Shown here piece by piece: positions 37,032 to 46,282 of a DNA stretch of 64,000 nucleotides. The position numbers were made by a program, and so were the translations under genes. How positions within the stretch are numbered: position 1 is the first letter of the stretch; every line of letters begins with the position of its first letter. The notes beneath the pieces were generated by a model. The model did no database searches and was not told where the DNA came from. It worked only from the letters and a program-made list of their open reading frames with translations. This stretch comes from Tsukamurella paurometabola DSM 20162 (lineage in GTDB: Bacteria; Actinomycetota; Actinomycetes; Mycobacteriales; Mycobacteriaceae), in the NCBI RefSeq assembly GCF_000092225.1, contig NC_014158.1, positions 2,356,001 to 2,420,000 on the forward strand, read 5' to 3'.

Positions 37032-37838
37032 TCAGATCGCGGTCGTCAGCTCGCCGGGCACCGCCGCCAGCGTCCGGATCGACGGTGCGCGCTCCTCGCC
37101 GCCGATACCGGCGCGGTCGAGCCAGAGGGCGCGGAGCCCCGCGTCCCGCGCGGCGGCCACATCGTTGCCGTAGTGATCGCCGATCGCGATGCACTGGTGC
37201 GGCTCGGCGCCGATCAGTTCGCAGGCGTGCCGGAACACCGAGGGATCGGGTTTGCCGACACCGAGGGTGTCGGTGGTGACCACGTGCGGGAACCGGTCGG
37301 AGATCCCGAGCACCTGGAGTTTCATCCGGGTGGCCGGGGTCGACGAATTGGTCAGCAGTACCACCGCGATCCCCCAGTCCTCGGCAGCCTCGACGGCCGG
37401 TAACGCATCGGGGTACAGCCGCTGTGCGGCCGCGAAGGCGGGATCGTAGGCGCCGCAGAACCGGCGATAGCGGCGCGGCTCCCACAGCAGCCCGAGGTCC
37501 GTCGCGGCCGCAGCGATCCGTTGCTTGCGCATCTCGTGGAAACGGAGGACGCCCTCGGTGTAACCGGCGAAATAGCCATGCGGATCAGTGTGGAAGTGCG
37601 CAGCGAATTTCTCCCGTGTCGCGGTCGTCGAATCCGGCCATATCTCGAGGGCGGCGGCCTGCGCGGCCGCCCGTATCGCGGATTCGGTGTCGATCAGGGT
37701 GTCGTCGATGTCGAGGATCAGCCCGTCGCAGGGCCGCGGACCGTCGAGCCCGGCGCGCCGGCGTAGCCGCCGGACCCGGCCCGTACCCCAATCCACGCCC
37801 TGCCGGATCGCGGACCCGACCAGATCCGTGACGTCCAC
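37032..37838 (-). CDS. HAD-family hydrolase
   Basis: 268 residues. Haloacid dehalogenase motif I is LILDIDDTLID (nucleophile and acid Asp), motif II is VLLTNSS, motif III is the Lys in GVGKPDPSVF, and motif IV is IAIGDHYGNDVAAA. The helical cap lies between motifs I and II. It resembles phosphoglycolate-type phosphatases; the substrate is unknown. The GTG at 37838 is preceded by GAGGGGG, and an N-terminal extension of about 35 residues stands before motif I. Upstream on the same strand is an SRPBCC gene 28 bases away. Confidence 0.85.
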   Translation of the reverse strand: MDVTDLVGSAIRQGVDWGTGRVRRLRRRAGLDGPRPCDGLILDIDDTLIDTESAIRAAAQAAALEIWPDSTTATREKFAAHFHTDPHGYFAGYTEGVLRFHEMRKQRIAAAATDLGLLWEPRRYRRFCGAYDPAFAAAQRLYPDALPAVEAAEDWGIAVVLLTNSSTPATRMKLQVLGISDRFPHVVTTDTLGVGKPDPSVFRHACELIGAEPHQCIAIGDHYGNDVAAARDAGLRALWLDRAGIGGEERAPSIRTLAAVPGELTTAI

Positions 37839-37866
37839 GCGCGCCCCCTCGACCGCAGACCGATGC

Positions 37867-38301
37867 CTACTGCACGAACAACTTCTGGAACTGGGCGAGC
37901 GACTGTTCGATGTCACCCTTGAGCGCTCGCGCCACGGTGATCCCGACCGGCCCGAAGAACGGGGCGCCACCGAGGTCGGCGCGCAGCGACATCCTGGTGC
38001 CCGCACCGGAGGGCGCGACCGTCACGGTGAGCTTGTACTTGGTGCCGGCCATGCCCTTACCGTCGAGCACCAGCTTGCGTGGCGGATCGTAGGTGGAGAT
38101 GGTCCAGTCGACGCGATTGCGCATGCCCTTGACCTTGACCACCGAGCTGATCTTCTGCCCCGCCTCGAGCTGGTCGGGCAGTGGACTGCGATAGCCGTCG
38201 TGCACCGTCACCCATTCGGGCAACACATCCAGGTCGGCGGCCTTCGCCCACGCCTCGTCAGGCGGCAGCGGTACCTCGACGGTGCTCTCGACCTTCGCCA
38301 C
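37867..38301 (-). CDS. SRPBCC (START-like) family protein
   Basis: 144 residues: an initial ESTVEVPLPPDEAWAKAADLDVLPEW strand and helix, a beta-rich middle with GTRMSLRADLGG, and a C-terminal helix ending KGDIEQSLAQFQKLFVQ. This is the type II toxin RatA/CoxG-like helix-grip pattern; mycobacterial homologues are conserved proteins of unknown ligand. AAGGAG lies 5 bases before GTG 38301. Not obviously linked to the HAD gene beyond proximity. Confidence 0.78.
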   Translation of the reverse strand: MAKVESTVEVPLPPDEAWAKAADLDVLPEWVTVHDGYRSPLPDQLEAGQKISSVVKVKGMRNRVDWTISTYDPPRKLVLDGKGMAGTKYKLTVTVAPSGAGTRMSLRADLGGAPFFGPVGITVARALKGDIEQSLAQFQKLFVQ

Positions 38302-38379
38302 TGTCACTCCTTCGCATGCGGTTGTTGCACCGAACATAGCGTGTCGCGCCGGATCGCTGCACGAGCGTAGGTTCTTCCC

Positions 38380-39237
38380 GTGTCCGCCACCGCGTTGTCG
38401 ATCGTCTTGGCCCTCGTCGCCGCCTTCCTGTTCGCATGCGGTTCCGCGGCCCAGCAGGCCGAGGCGGCGAGCATCGAGGAGGGCACCCCCCTGCTCACGC
38501 AGTTGCTGCGCAGACCGCGGTGGTGGCTGGGCCTCGCCGGTGATCTGGGTGGTTACGGTTTCCAGGCGGCCGCACTGGTCTTCGGTCCGGTGCTGGTGGT
38601 GCAACCGCTGATCGTTGCGGCATTGCTGTTCGCGCTGCCGGTCTCGGCCGCGCTCAACCGGACCCGGGTCACGCGTCGCGAATGGGTGTACGCGGCAGTG
38701 CTGGCCGGGGCGCTGGCACTGTTCCTCATCGCGGGCCGGCCCACCGACGGGGTACCCGACGCGCCGGGCGCCAACTGGCTTCCGGCTCTCTCGGTGGTGG
38801 GTGTGCTGACACTGACTGCCACCGGCATCGGGCTGGTGCGGTCGCTCCCCGGAACGGCACGAGCCCTCGCCTTCGGTACCGCATCCGGCCTCCTGTTCGG
38901 CGTGGCCACCGTGTTGACCAAACCGGTGCTCACCTCCTACGAGCATGCCGACGTGATCGCGAACACGATCCGGCTGCTGTCCGACTGGCGGCTGTGGCTG
39001 CTGGCCGGGGCCGGACTCGGCGCGATGTACCTGCAGCAGAGGGCTTTCCAGCCGGCGCCGATCTCGGCCTCACTGCCGGCGATCACCCTCGCGGAGCCGC
39101 TGTGCGCCGCGGCGCTCGGCGCTGCGGTGCTCGGGGAATCGGTGACGATGACCGGATTCTCCGGCGTGATCGTGGTGGCGTCGGCGGTGACCGGTGCGTA
39201 CGCCGCGGCCCGGCTGGCTCGACGCGAGGCGGGGTAG
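38380..39237 (+). CDS. DMT-superfamily transporter (DUF6 / NIPA-like)
   Basis: 285 residues and about nine or ten hydrophobic segments, with the two-fold EamA-like layout. FACGSAAQQAEAASIE in helix 1, GFQAAALVFGPVLVVQPLIV and the C-terminal ITLAEPLCAAALGAAVLGESV are shared by an actinobacterial magnesium-transporter-like (NIPA) DMT subgroup. The substrate is unknown. TAGGTT (38368-38373) lies 6 bases before GTG 38380, giving a leaderless start. The next gene begins 12 bases after its stop. Confidence 0.8.
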   Translation: MSATALSIVLALVAAFLFACGSAAQQAEAASIEEGTPLLTQLLRRPRWWLGLAGDLGGYGFQAAALVFGPVLVVQPLIVAALLFALPVSAALNRTRVTRREWVYAAVLAGALALFLIAGRPTDGVPDAPGANWLPALSVVGVLTLTATGIGLVRSLPGTARALAFGTASGLLFGVATVLTKPVLTSYEHADVIANTIRLLSDWRLWLLAGAGLGAMYLQQRAFQPAPISASLPAITLAEPLCAAALGAAVLGESVTMTGFSGVIVVASAVTGAYAAARLARREAG

Positions 39238-39248
39238 GTTCGGCGGGT

Positions 39249-39770
39249 ATGACGGACTTCGCGGTATGGGAACGGGCTCCCTTCACCTATCCCGAGGTGG
39301 GAAGCACGCGGCCCGGGTCTGCGCCCCCTCCGGATGCGCACGCGATCCGGGCTCAGCGGGTGGTCGGGCACGGACCCGAGGACTTCGCCGCGGTCCGCGA
39401 CGAGATCCTGCAGTACGGCATGCAGCGAGGCGCGGGGATGCGGGTACGCGCCAGCACACCTGCCGCACACGAGGGCACAGTCCTGTTGCTGAGTGCGACC
39501 TTCCTCGGTCCGATCACGATCCCCTGCCGGGTGATCTACGTGCTCGACGAGCCGCGTCGCGCCGGGTTCGCCTACGGCACGCTGCCCGGGCACCCGGAGA
39601 GCGGCGAAGAACTGTTCAGCGTGGAACTGCGGCCCGACGACGCGGTGGTCGCAGTGATCTCCGCGTTCTCCCGGCCCGGCCGGTGGTACACCCGTCTCGG
39701 TGCGCCGGCCGGGCGCCTGGTGCAGGCCGTGATGACCCGGCGGTACCTGTCCGCGGTCGAGCAGCGCTAG
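39249..39770 (+). CDS. DUF1990 family protein
   Basis: 173 residues. DUF1990 pattern: FTYPEVGSTRPGSAPPDAH-like N-terminus, VGHGPEDFAAVRDEILQYGMQRGAGMRV, YVLDEPRRAGFAYGTLPGHPESGEELF, and FSRPGRWYTRLGAPAGRLVQ near the end. The family has unknown function. Its -10 box TAGGTT (39235-39240) includes the stop codon of the previous gene. Its TAG stop interlocks with that of the convergent thioesterase gene (CTAG). Confidence 0.85.
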   Translation: MTDFAVWERAPFTYPEVGSTRPGSAPPPDAHAIRAQRVVGHGPEDFAAVRDEILQYGMQRGAGMRVRASTPAAHEGTVLLLSATFLGPITIPCRVIYVLDEPRRAGFAYGTLPGHPESGEELFSVELRPDDAVVAVISAFSRPGRWYTRLGAPAGRLVQAVMTRRYLSAVEQR

Positions 39771-40216
39771 GCGGTGGCACCCTCGGTGCGGCGGCGTCGG
39801 AAGGGCACCGGCTCGCCCTGCAGCTCGGTGAGCACCGCACGCATCGCGTCGGGAATCGGAACGGGACGGCCGGAAGCGGCACCGTCGACCACCACCATGG
39901 ATGTCTCGGCGTAGGCGGCCACCGCACCCTCCGGGGTGTAGACGGTGTAGCCGATATCGAAACCCGATCCGCCGATCCGGGTCACGCACATGGCGATCCT
40001 GGCCGGTTCGTGTGAGTAGAGCAGCGGCTGCGCGTAGTCGATCTCCTGGTGCGCGACGAACATCGTCGCCTTCTGCGTGCCCGCGCTCAGCGCCCGTTCG
40101 GTGAGGAAGCGGATTCGCGCCTCCTCCAGTACGCGCAGCATCGACACATTGTTCACATGCTGCAACGCATCCATATCGGACCAGCGCAGTGCGACCGTCA
40201 CCTCATGATTCGCCAT
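39767..40216 (-). CDS. Acyl-CoA thioesterase, 4-hydroxybenzoyl-CoA-type hotdog
   Basis: 149 residues. The hotdog catalytic segment is [29 protein letters not shown] (4HBT type, with the key Asp in [12 protein letters not shown]). The C-terminal strands include [13 protein letters not shown] and [12 protein letters not shown]. It should hydrolyse acyl-CoA. The start is uncertain: ATG 40216 gives the usual N-terminus MANHEVTV; in-frame GTGs at 40234 and 40246 would add 6 or 10 residues, with a GAGGGG near them. Confidence 0.82.
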   Translation of the reverse strand: MANHEVTVALRWSDMDALQHVNNVSMLRVLEEARIRFLTERALSAGTQKATMFVAHQEIDYAQPLLYSHEPARIAMCVTRIGGSGFDIGYTVYTPEGAVAAYAETSMVVVDGAASGRPVPIPDAMRAVLTELQGEPVPFRRRRTEGATA

Positions 40217-40266
40217 GAAGATATTGTCGTGCACGGACACCGACACCCCTCACACCGGGAGATGCG

Positions 40267-41034
40267 ATGCGCACCACACGCCTGACCGCTGCCGTTCTGC
40301 TCATCGCCTCGGTGTCGGCGTGCTCGACGTCCGGCACCGGCGCCTCTCCCGATCCCGCCGACGGCGGCACCGTGACCGTGTACGCGGCGGCCAGCCTGCA
40401 AGCCACGTTCGAGAAGCTGGCGAAGGAATTCTCCGCGAGGTATCCGGGGAGCACGGTGAAATTCTCGTTCGGCGGCTCCTCCGGACTGCTGACCCAGCTC
40501 ACCCAGGGCGCCCCCGCCGATGTCTTCGCCACGGCGGACACCCCCACGATGGACCGTGCGCGGGCGGCGTCGCTGATCGACGAGGCCCAGCCCTTCGCCA
40601 CCAACGTGCTCACCATCGCCACCGCTGTCGGGAACCCGAAGGGCATCGGTTCGCTCACCGACCTGAGCCGCTCCGATCTGTCGGTGGTGGTGTGCGCCAA
40701 GCCTGTTCCGTGCGGCGCCGCGACCGCGAAGGTGACCGAGGCGGCGGGTGTCACGCTGCGGCCGGTGAGCGAGGAGGACGCCGTGTCGGGCGTGCTGTCG
40801 AAGGTGCGGCTCGGCCAGGCCGACGCCGGCCTCGTGTACCGCACCGATGTCAAGGGCGCGAGCGATTCGGTCGATTCAGTCGACTTTCCGCAGGCCGAGA
40901 GCGCGGTGAACGTGTACCCGATCGGCGTGCTGACCGGTGCGAAGAACCCGGCCGGGGCGAAGGACTTCGTGGGCTTCGTCCGCGGCCCCGAGGGGCGCGC
41001 GGCCCTGACCGCGGCGGGTTTCGGGACGCCGTGA
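40267..41034 (+). CDS. modA: Molybdate ABC transporter substrate-binding lipoprotein ModA
   Basis: 255 residues. Lipobox VSAC with Cys19. Then [19 protein letters not shown] and [26 protein letters not shown], the ModA oxyanion-binding motifs, and [12 protein letters not shown] near the C-terminus. It captures molybdate or tungstate outside the membrane. GGGAG precedes ATG 40267. Its stop overlaps the modB start by 4 bases (GTGA). No Mo-cofactor riboswitch was recognised upstream. Confidence 0.92.
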   Translation: MRTTRLTAAVLLIASVSACSTSGTGASPDPADGGTVTVYAAASLQATFEKLAKEFSARYPGSTVKFSFGGSSGLLTQLTQGAPADVFATADTPTMDRARAASLIDEAQPFATNVLTIATAVGNPKGIGSLTDLSRSDLSVVVCAKPVPCGAATAKVTEAAGVTLRPVSEEDAVSGVLSKVRLGQADAGLVYRTDVKGASDSVDSVDFPQAESAVNVYPIGVLTGAKNPAGAKDFVGFVRGPEGRAALTAAGFGTP

Positions 41035-41804
41035 CCTCGGTCCCCCGGTGGGTGGCGGTACCGGCCGCGCTCGGTGCCGCGTTCGTCGTGATCCCCCTCA
41101 TCGCCGTGGTGACGAAGGTGGACTGGCCACGGTTCGGTGCGCTGGTCACCTCGCCCGACGCGCGGCAGGCACTGTTGTTGTCGCTGCAGACCTCGCTCGC
41201 CGCGACGGCCCTGTGCCTCGTGCTGGGCGTGCCGCTCGGCGTGATCCTCGCCCGCGGCCGCTCCCGCCTGGTCGGAGCGCTGCGTCCGGTGGTGCTGCTG
41301 CCGCTGGTGCTGCCGCCGGTGGTAGGCGGCATCGCGTTGCTCTACGCCTTCGGGCGGCGTGGGCTGCTCGGGCAGATCGGTGGCATCGGCGGCCACATCG
41401 CGTTCACCACCGTGGCGGTGGTGCTGGCGCAGGCCTTCGTCGCACTCCCCTTCCTGGTGCTCGCCGTCGAAGGCGCACTGCGCACTCTGGGCACCGAGTA
41501 CGAGCGCACGGCCGCGACGCTGGGTGCATCGCCGTCGATCGTGCTGCGCCGGGTGACATTGCCCTTGGTGCTGCCTGCAGTCGCCTCGGGCGTGGTTCTC
41601 ACCTTCGCCCGAGCTCTCGGCGAGTTCGGGGCCACGCTCACCTTCGCGGGTTCACTGGCCGGGACCACGCGCACCCTGCCGCTGGAGATATACCTGCGCA
41701 ATGAGACCGATCCGCAAGCCGCGGTAGCACTGTCACTGGTTCTGCTCGTGGTGGCCGCAGTGATCGTGGCCGGGGTGTACGGGGTGCGGGGGTGGCGCCG
41801 GTGA
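41031..41804 (+). CDS. modB: Molybdate ABC transporter permease ModB
   Basis: 257 residues, six membrane helices. The EAA loop is [33 protein letters not shown], followed by [31 protein letters not shown], diagnostic of ModB/CysT-type permeases. GTG 41031 overlaps the modA stop and its own stop overlaps modC (GTGA), so the three genes are translationally coupled. Confidence 0.92.
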   Translation: MTSVPRWVAVPAALGAAFVVIPLIAVVTKVDWPRFGALVTSPDARQALLLSLQTSLAATALCLVLGVPLGVILARGRSRLVGALRPVVLLPLVLPPVVGGIALLYAFGRRGLLGQIGGIGGHIAFTTVAVVLAQAFVALPFLVLAVEGALRTLGTEYERTAATLGASPSIVLRRVTLPLVLPAVASGVVLTFARALGEFGATLTFAGSLAGTTRTLPLEIYLRNETDPQAAVALSLVLLVVAAVIVAGVYGVRGWRR

Positions 41805-42808
41805 GCCTGCACGCCGAAGTCGTGGCGGGCGCGCGCGGCGTCGACGCCACGCTTGTGGTGGAGCGCGGGTGCACCGTCGCGCTGCTGGGCCCGAACGGGA
41901 CCGGGAAGTCGACGATCGCCGATGCGATCGCCGGCCTGCTCCGGCCGGACGCGGGGCGGATCACCGTCGACGGGACCGAGTTGTTCGGACCCGGTCGATG
42001 GGTTCCGCCGCACCGGCGGCCGGTCGCACTGCTGGGCCAGTCGGCGCGGTTGTTCCCGCATCTGAGCGTGCGGGCGAACGTGGCGTTCGCACCGCGTAGT
42101 GCGGGCATGAGTCGACGGACGGCGAACGCGGCCGCGGACCGGTGGCTGGCGGCGGTGGGCGCCACCGCGTTCGCGGAGCGGCGGCCGGATGAGCTGAGCG
42201 GCGGACAGGCCCAGCGAGTGGCGCTGGCGCGGGCGCTCGCCGCCGAGCCGTCGGTACTACTCCTCGACGAGCCGCTCTCGGCCCTCGACGTCTCGGCGCG
42301 GTCCACCATGCGCACCCTGCTGCGGGAGGTGTTGGGCGATCTGACCTGCGTGCTGATCACCCATGACGCCACCGATGTCGTGGCACTCGCCGACGAAGCG
42401 GCGGTCCTCGACGGCGGACGGATCGTGGAGCGCAAGCCCGCAGCGGATCTGCTGCTCTCCCCCACCACACCGTTCGCGGCGCGCCTGGCCGGGATGAACC
42501 TGCTGCCGGAGGGCGACGGGGCGTGGGTCTTCGGTCCCGACGCCCTGTCCGTCTCCGGACCGCAGACCTCCACAGGCACCGGCGACGGTGCCGGACTGGC
42601 CGGCACCGTCATGGAGGTGACTGTGGTGGGTGGGCGGTGCCGGGTGACCAGCGCCGTGCGGGTGGACGGTGCAGGGGCACCGACCGTGTTGGTGGCGGAG
42701 CTTCCCGCGGACCGGCACCGCGAGCTGCACCCGGGCGACCGGGTACGACTGCGGCCGGATGCGGCGCGGGTCCGCCGGGTGGCTACGCCTGCTCCGGTAC
42801 GTCCGTAG
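41801..42808 (+). CDS. modC: Molybdate ABC transporter ATP-binding protein ModC
   Basis: 335 residues. Walker [12 protein letters not shown], signature [15 protein letters not shown], Walker [13 protein letters not shown], switch His ITHDATDV. The C-terminal ~70 residues form a TOBE/Mop-like domain ([19 protein letters not shown]), which in ModC binds molybdate and restrains transport. The last 26 bases overlap the 3' end of the convergent padR gene. Confidence 0.92.
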   Translation: MSLHAEVVAGARGVDATLVVERGCTVALLGPNGTGKSTIADAIAGLLRPDAGRITVDGTELFGPGRWVPPHRRPVALLGQSARLFPHLSVRANVAFAPRSAGMSRRTANAAADRWLAAVGATAFAERRPDELSGGQAQRVALARALAAEPSVLLLDEPLSALDVSARSTMRTLLREVLGDLTCVLITHDATDVVALADEAAVLDGGRIVERKPAADLLLSPTTPFAARLAGMNLLPEGDGAWVFGPDALSVSGPQTSTGTGDGAGLAGTVMEVTVVGGRCRVTSAVRVDGAGAPTVLVAELPADRHRELHPGDRVRLRPDAARVRRVATPAPVRP

Positions 42809-43535
42809 CGGACTCGCCGCCGGTCGTGGGCGGCGTCCGGTCCACGCCGGCGAGCAGCAGATAGATTTGCTTGATCGCGTCGCCGAGGATGGCGTCGACC
42901 GCGGCGATCTGCTCGCCGCCGCCGGTGCGTCCGACGCGCCGGGTGACCTCGTGCAGCTCGTGCAGGGTGTCGCGGAGATGACCGCGCTCCTCGGAGCCGC
43001 CGGCGAACCCGGCGAACGGATCGTTATCGGCGAGCGACTCGGTGACGTACTCACGGCCGGCATCGGTGAGGGTCGCGACCTTACGGCCGTTCTCCCGCTC
43101 GATGCTGATCAGGCCCTCGTCCTCGAGCTGGCTCAGGGTCGGGTAGATCGCGCCGGGGCTCGGCTTCCAGGCGCCCGCGGTCCGCTCCTCGATCGAGGAG
43201 ACGATCTGGTAGCCGTGCATGGGTTCGGACTCCAGGAGCTTGAGGACGGCGATCCGGACATCGCCGCGCTGGACGCCGCGCCGGCCGCGACCCCGTCCTC
43301 GCCCTCGTCCGGGACCGCCGTGGCCGCCCGGACCGAAACCTTCGGGACCGAAGCCGGGTCCGCCCGGCCCACCGGGACCGAAACCACCCGGACCGAAGCC
43401 GCCGGGACCGAAGCCCCGGCCTCGGCCCGCACCGCGACCGTGACCCTCGCCCCGGCCGTGATCCGCACCGTCGGCGGGGAATTCGCCGTGCCGGAAACGG
43501 TTGCTGGAACGCTCATCGTGCATGTGCCTACGCAT
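42783..43535 (-). CDS. PadR-family regulator with Gly-rich N-terminal arm
   Basis: 250 residues. The first ~85 residues are His/Gly/Arg-rich with repeated GFGPGG units and an RGRGRGRGRRG stretch. The PadR winged helix follows (VQRGDVRIAVLKLLESEPMHGYQIVSSIEERTAGAWKPSPGAIYPTLSQLEDEGLI), then the C-terminal dimerisation helices. ATG 43535 is preceded by AAGGAG at 7 bases. A perfect palindrome about 52 bases upstream is the likely self-operator. No transporter target is adjacent; modC is convergent. The disordered arm could add nonspecific nucleic-acid contacts. Confidence 0.87.
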   Translation of the reverse strand: MRRHMHDERSSNRFRHGEFPADGADHGRGEGHGRGAGRGRGFGPGGFGPGGFGPGGPGGPGFGPEGFGPGGHGGPGRGRGRGRGRRGVQRGDVRIAVLKLLESEPMHGYQIVSSIEERTAGAWKPSPGAIYPTLSQLEDEGLISIERENGRKVATLTDAGREYVTESLADNDPFAGFAGGSEERGHLRDTLHELHEVTRRVGRTGGGEQIAAVDAILGDAIKQIYLLLAGVDRTPPTTGGESATDVPEQA

Positions 43536-43586
43536 GGTGGCACTCCTTTCGGTAGGGGGTGGCACGAACGGCCACCCGATGCACTA

Positions 43587-43598
43587 ACGATATATCGT
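43587..43598. promoter_or_regulatory. 12-bp palindrome ACGATATATCGT, putative PadR operator
   Basis: Perfect AT-rich palindrome ACGATATATCGT upstream of the padR gene. PadR-type regulators often bind AT-rich palindromes with a GATATATC-like core and repress themselves; the pairing with this regulator is inferred from position only. Confidence 0.5.
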
Positions 43599-43630
43599 GA
43601 GCGTTCTTATGGCAACCCCTCGGAACGCAG

Positions 43631-43662
43631 ACATCCCCGCCCGGATGTCCGGACGGGGATGT
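43631..43662 (-). terminator. Terminator of the ATP-grasp gene
   Basis: ACATCCCCG-c-CCGG (43631-43644) pairs with CCGG-a-CGGGGATGT (43649-43662), one internal mismatch, 4-base loop. It lies just after the minus-strand ATP-grasp gene and upstream of padR. Confidence 0.7.
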
Positions 43663-43683
43663 CGTGCGATCAGTCTGCGCAGG

Positions 43684-44556
43684 TCAGGCCTTGACGGAAT
43701 CGATCCTTTCGATCACCTTGCGGGCGAAGACGCCCACACCGTCGGCGACTCGGTCGAGGTGCAGATTCGACTGAACCACCTGCAGCTCGAGAATGACGGG
43801 GGTGTCGTCCGCGGTACGAATCAGGTCGACCCGCACGTACAGCGGCGGATTCGCCGGATCGATCGGCTTGAGCGCCGCATCGGCCAGTGCACGCTCGGCC
43901 GCCGTGGGCTCGGCATCGACGACGACCTCGATCGGTCGCCCATCGGCAGACTCGCCGGCGATCTCGGCGCTGAGGTCGCGCCCGAATGCATGGCTGAACT
44001 CCCCACCCAGGTACACGAGCGACACCCCCTCGGCGGAGCCGGTGTACGGCGAGACCATGACGGTATTGCCACCCGACTTGATCTCCTCGAGTTTGGCGCG
44101 ACTGGCCTCGGCATCGCCGGGCCCGTACCGGAAGGCCTCATTGAGGCCACCGCTGATCGACGGCCGGACCAGGTGGTCGACACCGAGGTAGTCGTGGTCG
44201 AGGGTCGCGTCGTGGACCGTGATGAACTCGGTCGGAACGATGGGCAGGCCCTCGGACTCGTAGTCACGCAGGTACCGCTTATCCGCGTACCAGCGCACCA
44301 GCGGCTCGGGGTTGAGCACCAGCGACTGCGACGCGGCGCGCCACGCCCAGCCGAGGAAGTCGTCGTAGCGCTGGGCGTAATCCCAGACGTCCGTGAGGAC
44401 GACCGCGTCGAACTGCTCCCAGTCGACGGCGGAATCGGTCCACACCGCGGCCTCGGCCTCGTGGCCCGCTGCCTTCAACGCGGCCTGGATCCCCTGACCG
44501 CTGGCATCGAGATCGGGCTGCGCGGCGGAAGTAGCAAGAGCGATTCGGTAGGTCAC
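43684..44556 (-). CDS. ATP-grasp domain protein (RimK / DcsG-like)
   Basis: 290 residues. N-terminal domain YRIALATSAAQPDLD then AVVLTDVWDYAQRYDDFLGWAWRAA, followed by LNPEPLVRWYADKRYLRDYESEGLPIVPTEFI, the entry to an ATP-grasp fold. VRPSISGG, VSLVYLGGEFSHAFGRDL and YVRVDLIRTADDTPVILELQVVQSNLHLD match the ADP-forming ligase core. This actinobacterial family includes the cycloserine cyclo-ligase DcsG, but most members are uncharacterised. TACTGT (minus, 44567-44562) lies 5 bases before GTG 44556. Confidence 0.78.
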   Translation of the reverse strand: MTYRIALATSAAQPDLDASGQGIQAALKAAGHEAEAAVWTDSAVDWEQFDAVVLTDVWDYAQRYDDFLGWAWRAASQSLVLNPEPLVRWYADKRYLRDYESEGLPIVPTEFITVHDATLDHDYLGVDHLVRPSISGGLNEAFRYGPGDAEASRAKLEEIKSGGNTVMVSPYTGSAEGVSLVYLGGEFSHAFGRDLSAEIAGESADGRPIEVVVDAEPTAAERALADAALKPIDPANPPLYVRVDLIRTADDTPVILELQVVQSNLHLDRVADGVGVFARKVIERIDSVKA

Positions 44557-44721
44557 GCCGGACAGTATTGCAGCCGCCGGGGCCCGCGCGCCGCGACACC
44601 CGCCCGAAGTCCGGCACGTGCGGGCCGACCCGGGATAGGCTTGCCGTCTGCAAACCCCCACCCCGCGAGGCGTGTGGAGTCCGCCGCGCCACCGCGCCGT
44701 CGAGGAAGGTTCGTCAGCCAC

Positions 44722-45195
44722 GTGAAGGCCCCGTTGGACGTGCACATCGAGACGGCTCGACTGCACCTGTCCCCCGCCTCCGACGGCCGGTTCCACATCG
44801 TCGACCGTCACTCGCGGCGCACGGTCGGGCGGATCGCGCTGCGCGCCTCCCGCCACAGCCGCGTCCGCGGACTCGAGCTGAGTTACTCGGTCGCGAGCGC
44901 GCACCGTCGACGGGGATTCTGCGGCGAGGCGGCCAGGGCCCTGGTGGACCACGCCTTCGCGCACGGCATCACACCCCGGATCTACGCCTCGACGGCGTGG
45001 TCCAACGTCGCCTCACGGCGCATTCTGGCGGCGCTCGGGATGCACCAGCGCGATATCGCGATGCTGGACTGGGAGTCGCTGGCCGGCGATGTCGATCCCC
45101 ACGAGTCCGACCTCACGCCGTACGCGCGAGTCGAATACGAGATGCTGCACTGGGATTGGCACCAGCGGCGGCTCGACACCCGGCTCACCTCCTGA
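44722..45195 (+). CDS. GNAT-family N-acetyltransferase (RimJ/RimL type)
   Basis: 157 residues. IETARLHLSPASDG is the common N-terminus of RimJ/RimL acetyltransferases. LSYSVASAHRRRGFCGEAARALVDHAF contains motif A with the acetyl-CoA-binding R-R-x-G-x-C/G, and ASTAWSNVASRRILAALGMHQ is motif B. The first strands appear shortened compared with full-length RimJ-like enzymes. GTG 44722 follows GAGGAAGG at 12 bases; a TAGGCT at 44635-44640 may be the -10. The target is unknown. Confidence 0.78.
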   Translation: MKAPLDVHIETARLHLSPASDGRFHIVDRHSRRTVGRIALRASRHSRVRGLELSYSVASAHRRRGFCGEAARALVDHAFAHGITPRIYASTAWSNVASRRILAALGMHQRDIAMLDWESLAGDVDPHESDLTPYARVEYEMLHWDWHQRRLDTRLTS

Positions 45196-45207
45196 GCCGG
45201 TGCCCGG

Positions 45208-46194
45208 TCAGGACAGCGGGATCGAGGCGGCCGCGGCCGGCTCCAGAGGACCGATGTCCTGCGGCGCGCGCGTGCGCTCCCCCTGCTTGACCATGAGCAC
45301 ACCGACCACGATGGCGACGGCGCCCGCGATCTGCAGCGGAGTCAGCGATTCGCCCAGCATGAGCCACGCCACCACACCCGCACCGATCACCTCGGAGAAT
45401 CCGAGGAACGAGGCGAGCGTCGGACCGACCATGTTGATCGCGATGATGCCGGCGACGTACGCCAGCCCGGTCGCGATCGCGCCGATCACGACGGCGGGTA
45501 CCCACCAGGGCACCGTGCCGAGGTTGCCCAGCACCACCGGCACCGTGGTCATCCGCACGGGTGTGAGCCCCGCCAGGGACGTGAGCGAGAGCGTCACGGC
45601 GCCGACCACCAGACCGCCCACGGCGAGCGCCAATTGGTCGACGGTCTGCTTGTCGGTACCCGCGTCATCGGCTGCGGTGCCGTCCTCGGCCAGTAGGAAG
45701 TACGCCGCCAGCCCGATCAGCGACAGGATCGCCCAGGCCAGGCCGGTGGGGCTCACCATCGCACCACCCGACGCCGCGCCGACCACGGCCACCAGACCGA
45801 CGACCGCGATCGCCGCCCCGATCGTGGTACGCAGCGACGGCCGCCTACCGAACCGGCCCCACAGATACAGCAGCACCAGCAGGGGCGCCGAGAACTCGAT
45901 GAGCAATGCCACCGTCACCGACATGTGCGCGATCGCGTTGAAGTACGCCAGCTGTACGGCCACCACCGCGAGCAGCCCGTACGCGAGCACGGTGAACGGT
46001 GCGCGGCGCAGGGTGAGCAGCCGGTCGCGCCCGAAGAAGAGCATCGGGATGAGAGTGACCAGCGCGGCGATCCACAGGCGCACCAGGACGACGCCGGCCG
46101 GACTCCAGCCGGCGGCGAGCAGGGGTTTGCCGAAGGGACCCGACATGGCGAATGCGAATCCCGAAATCAGCGCGACAGCGATACCGCGGCCCAT
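45208..46194 (-). CDS. EamA/DMT-family exporter
   Basis: 328 residues, ten membrane helices in two EamA repeats. The first starts GIAVALISGFAFAMSGPFGKPLL and contains LLIEFSAPLLVLLYLWGRFGRRPS; the second has INMVGPTLASFLGFSEVIGAGVVAWLMLGESLTPLQIAGAVAIVVGV. DMT exporters pump amino acids, drugs or metabolites. GGAGGT at 6 bases supports ATG 46194. Divergent from a CGNR-type regulator gene, which likely controls it. Confidence 0.88.
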   Translation of the reverse strand: MGRGIAVALISGFAFAMSGPFGKPLLAAGWSPAGVVLVRLWIAALVTLIPMLFFGRDRLLTLRRAPFTVLAYGLLAVVAVQLAYFNAIAHMSVTVALLIEFSAPLLVLLYLWGRFGRRPSLRTTIGAAIAVVGLVAVVGAASGGAMVSPTGLAWAILSLIGLAAYFLLAEDGTAADDAGTDKQTVDQLALAVGGLVVGAVTLSLTSLAGLTPVRMTTVPVVLGNLGTVPWWVPAVVIGAIATGLAYVAGIIAINMVGPTLASFLGFSEVIGAGVVAWLMLGESLTPLQIAGAVAIVVGVLMVKQGERTRAPQDIGPLEPAAAASIPLS

Positions 46195-46219
46195 GGTGTC
46201 ACCTCCGGTAAGTGCGATC

Positions 46220-46282
46220 CTGTAAGGAGTCAAATGAAGTACGATGATTACGTTAGCCGAGGTAGCTGTAAGGAGTCAAATG
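46220..46282 (+). repeat. 17-bp direct repeat in the EamA-CGNR spacer
   Basis: CTGTAAGGAGTCAAATG occurs exactly at 46220-46236 and again at 46266-46282, 46 bp apart. Each copy holds a Shine-Dalgarno AAGGAG and an ATG. The second ATG (46280) starts the CGNR gene; the first starts a 20-codon frame. The repeat may also be a tandem operator for the CGNR regulator. Confidence 0.8.

Noticed and set aside
43597-45195. A 532-codon plus-strand frame across the ATP-grasp gene
   Set aside because: Only the last 157 codons (GNAT) look like protein; the rest is antisense to the ATP-grasp gene.
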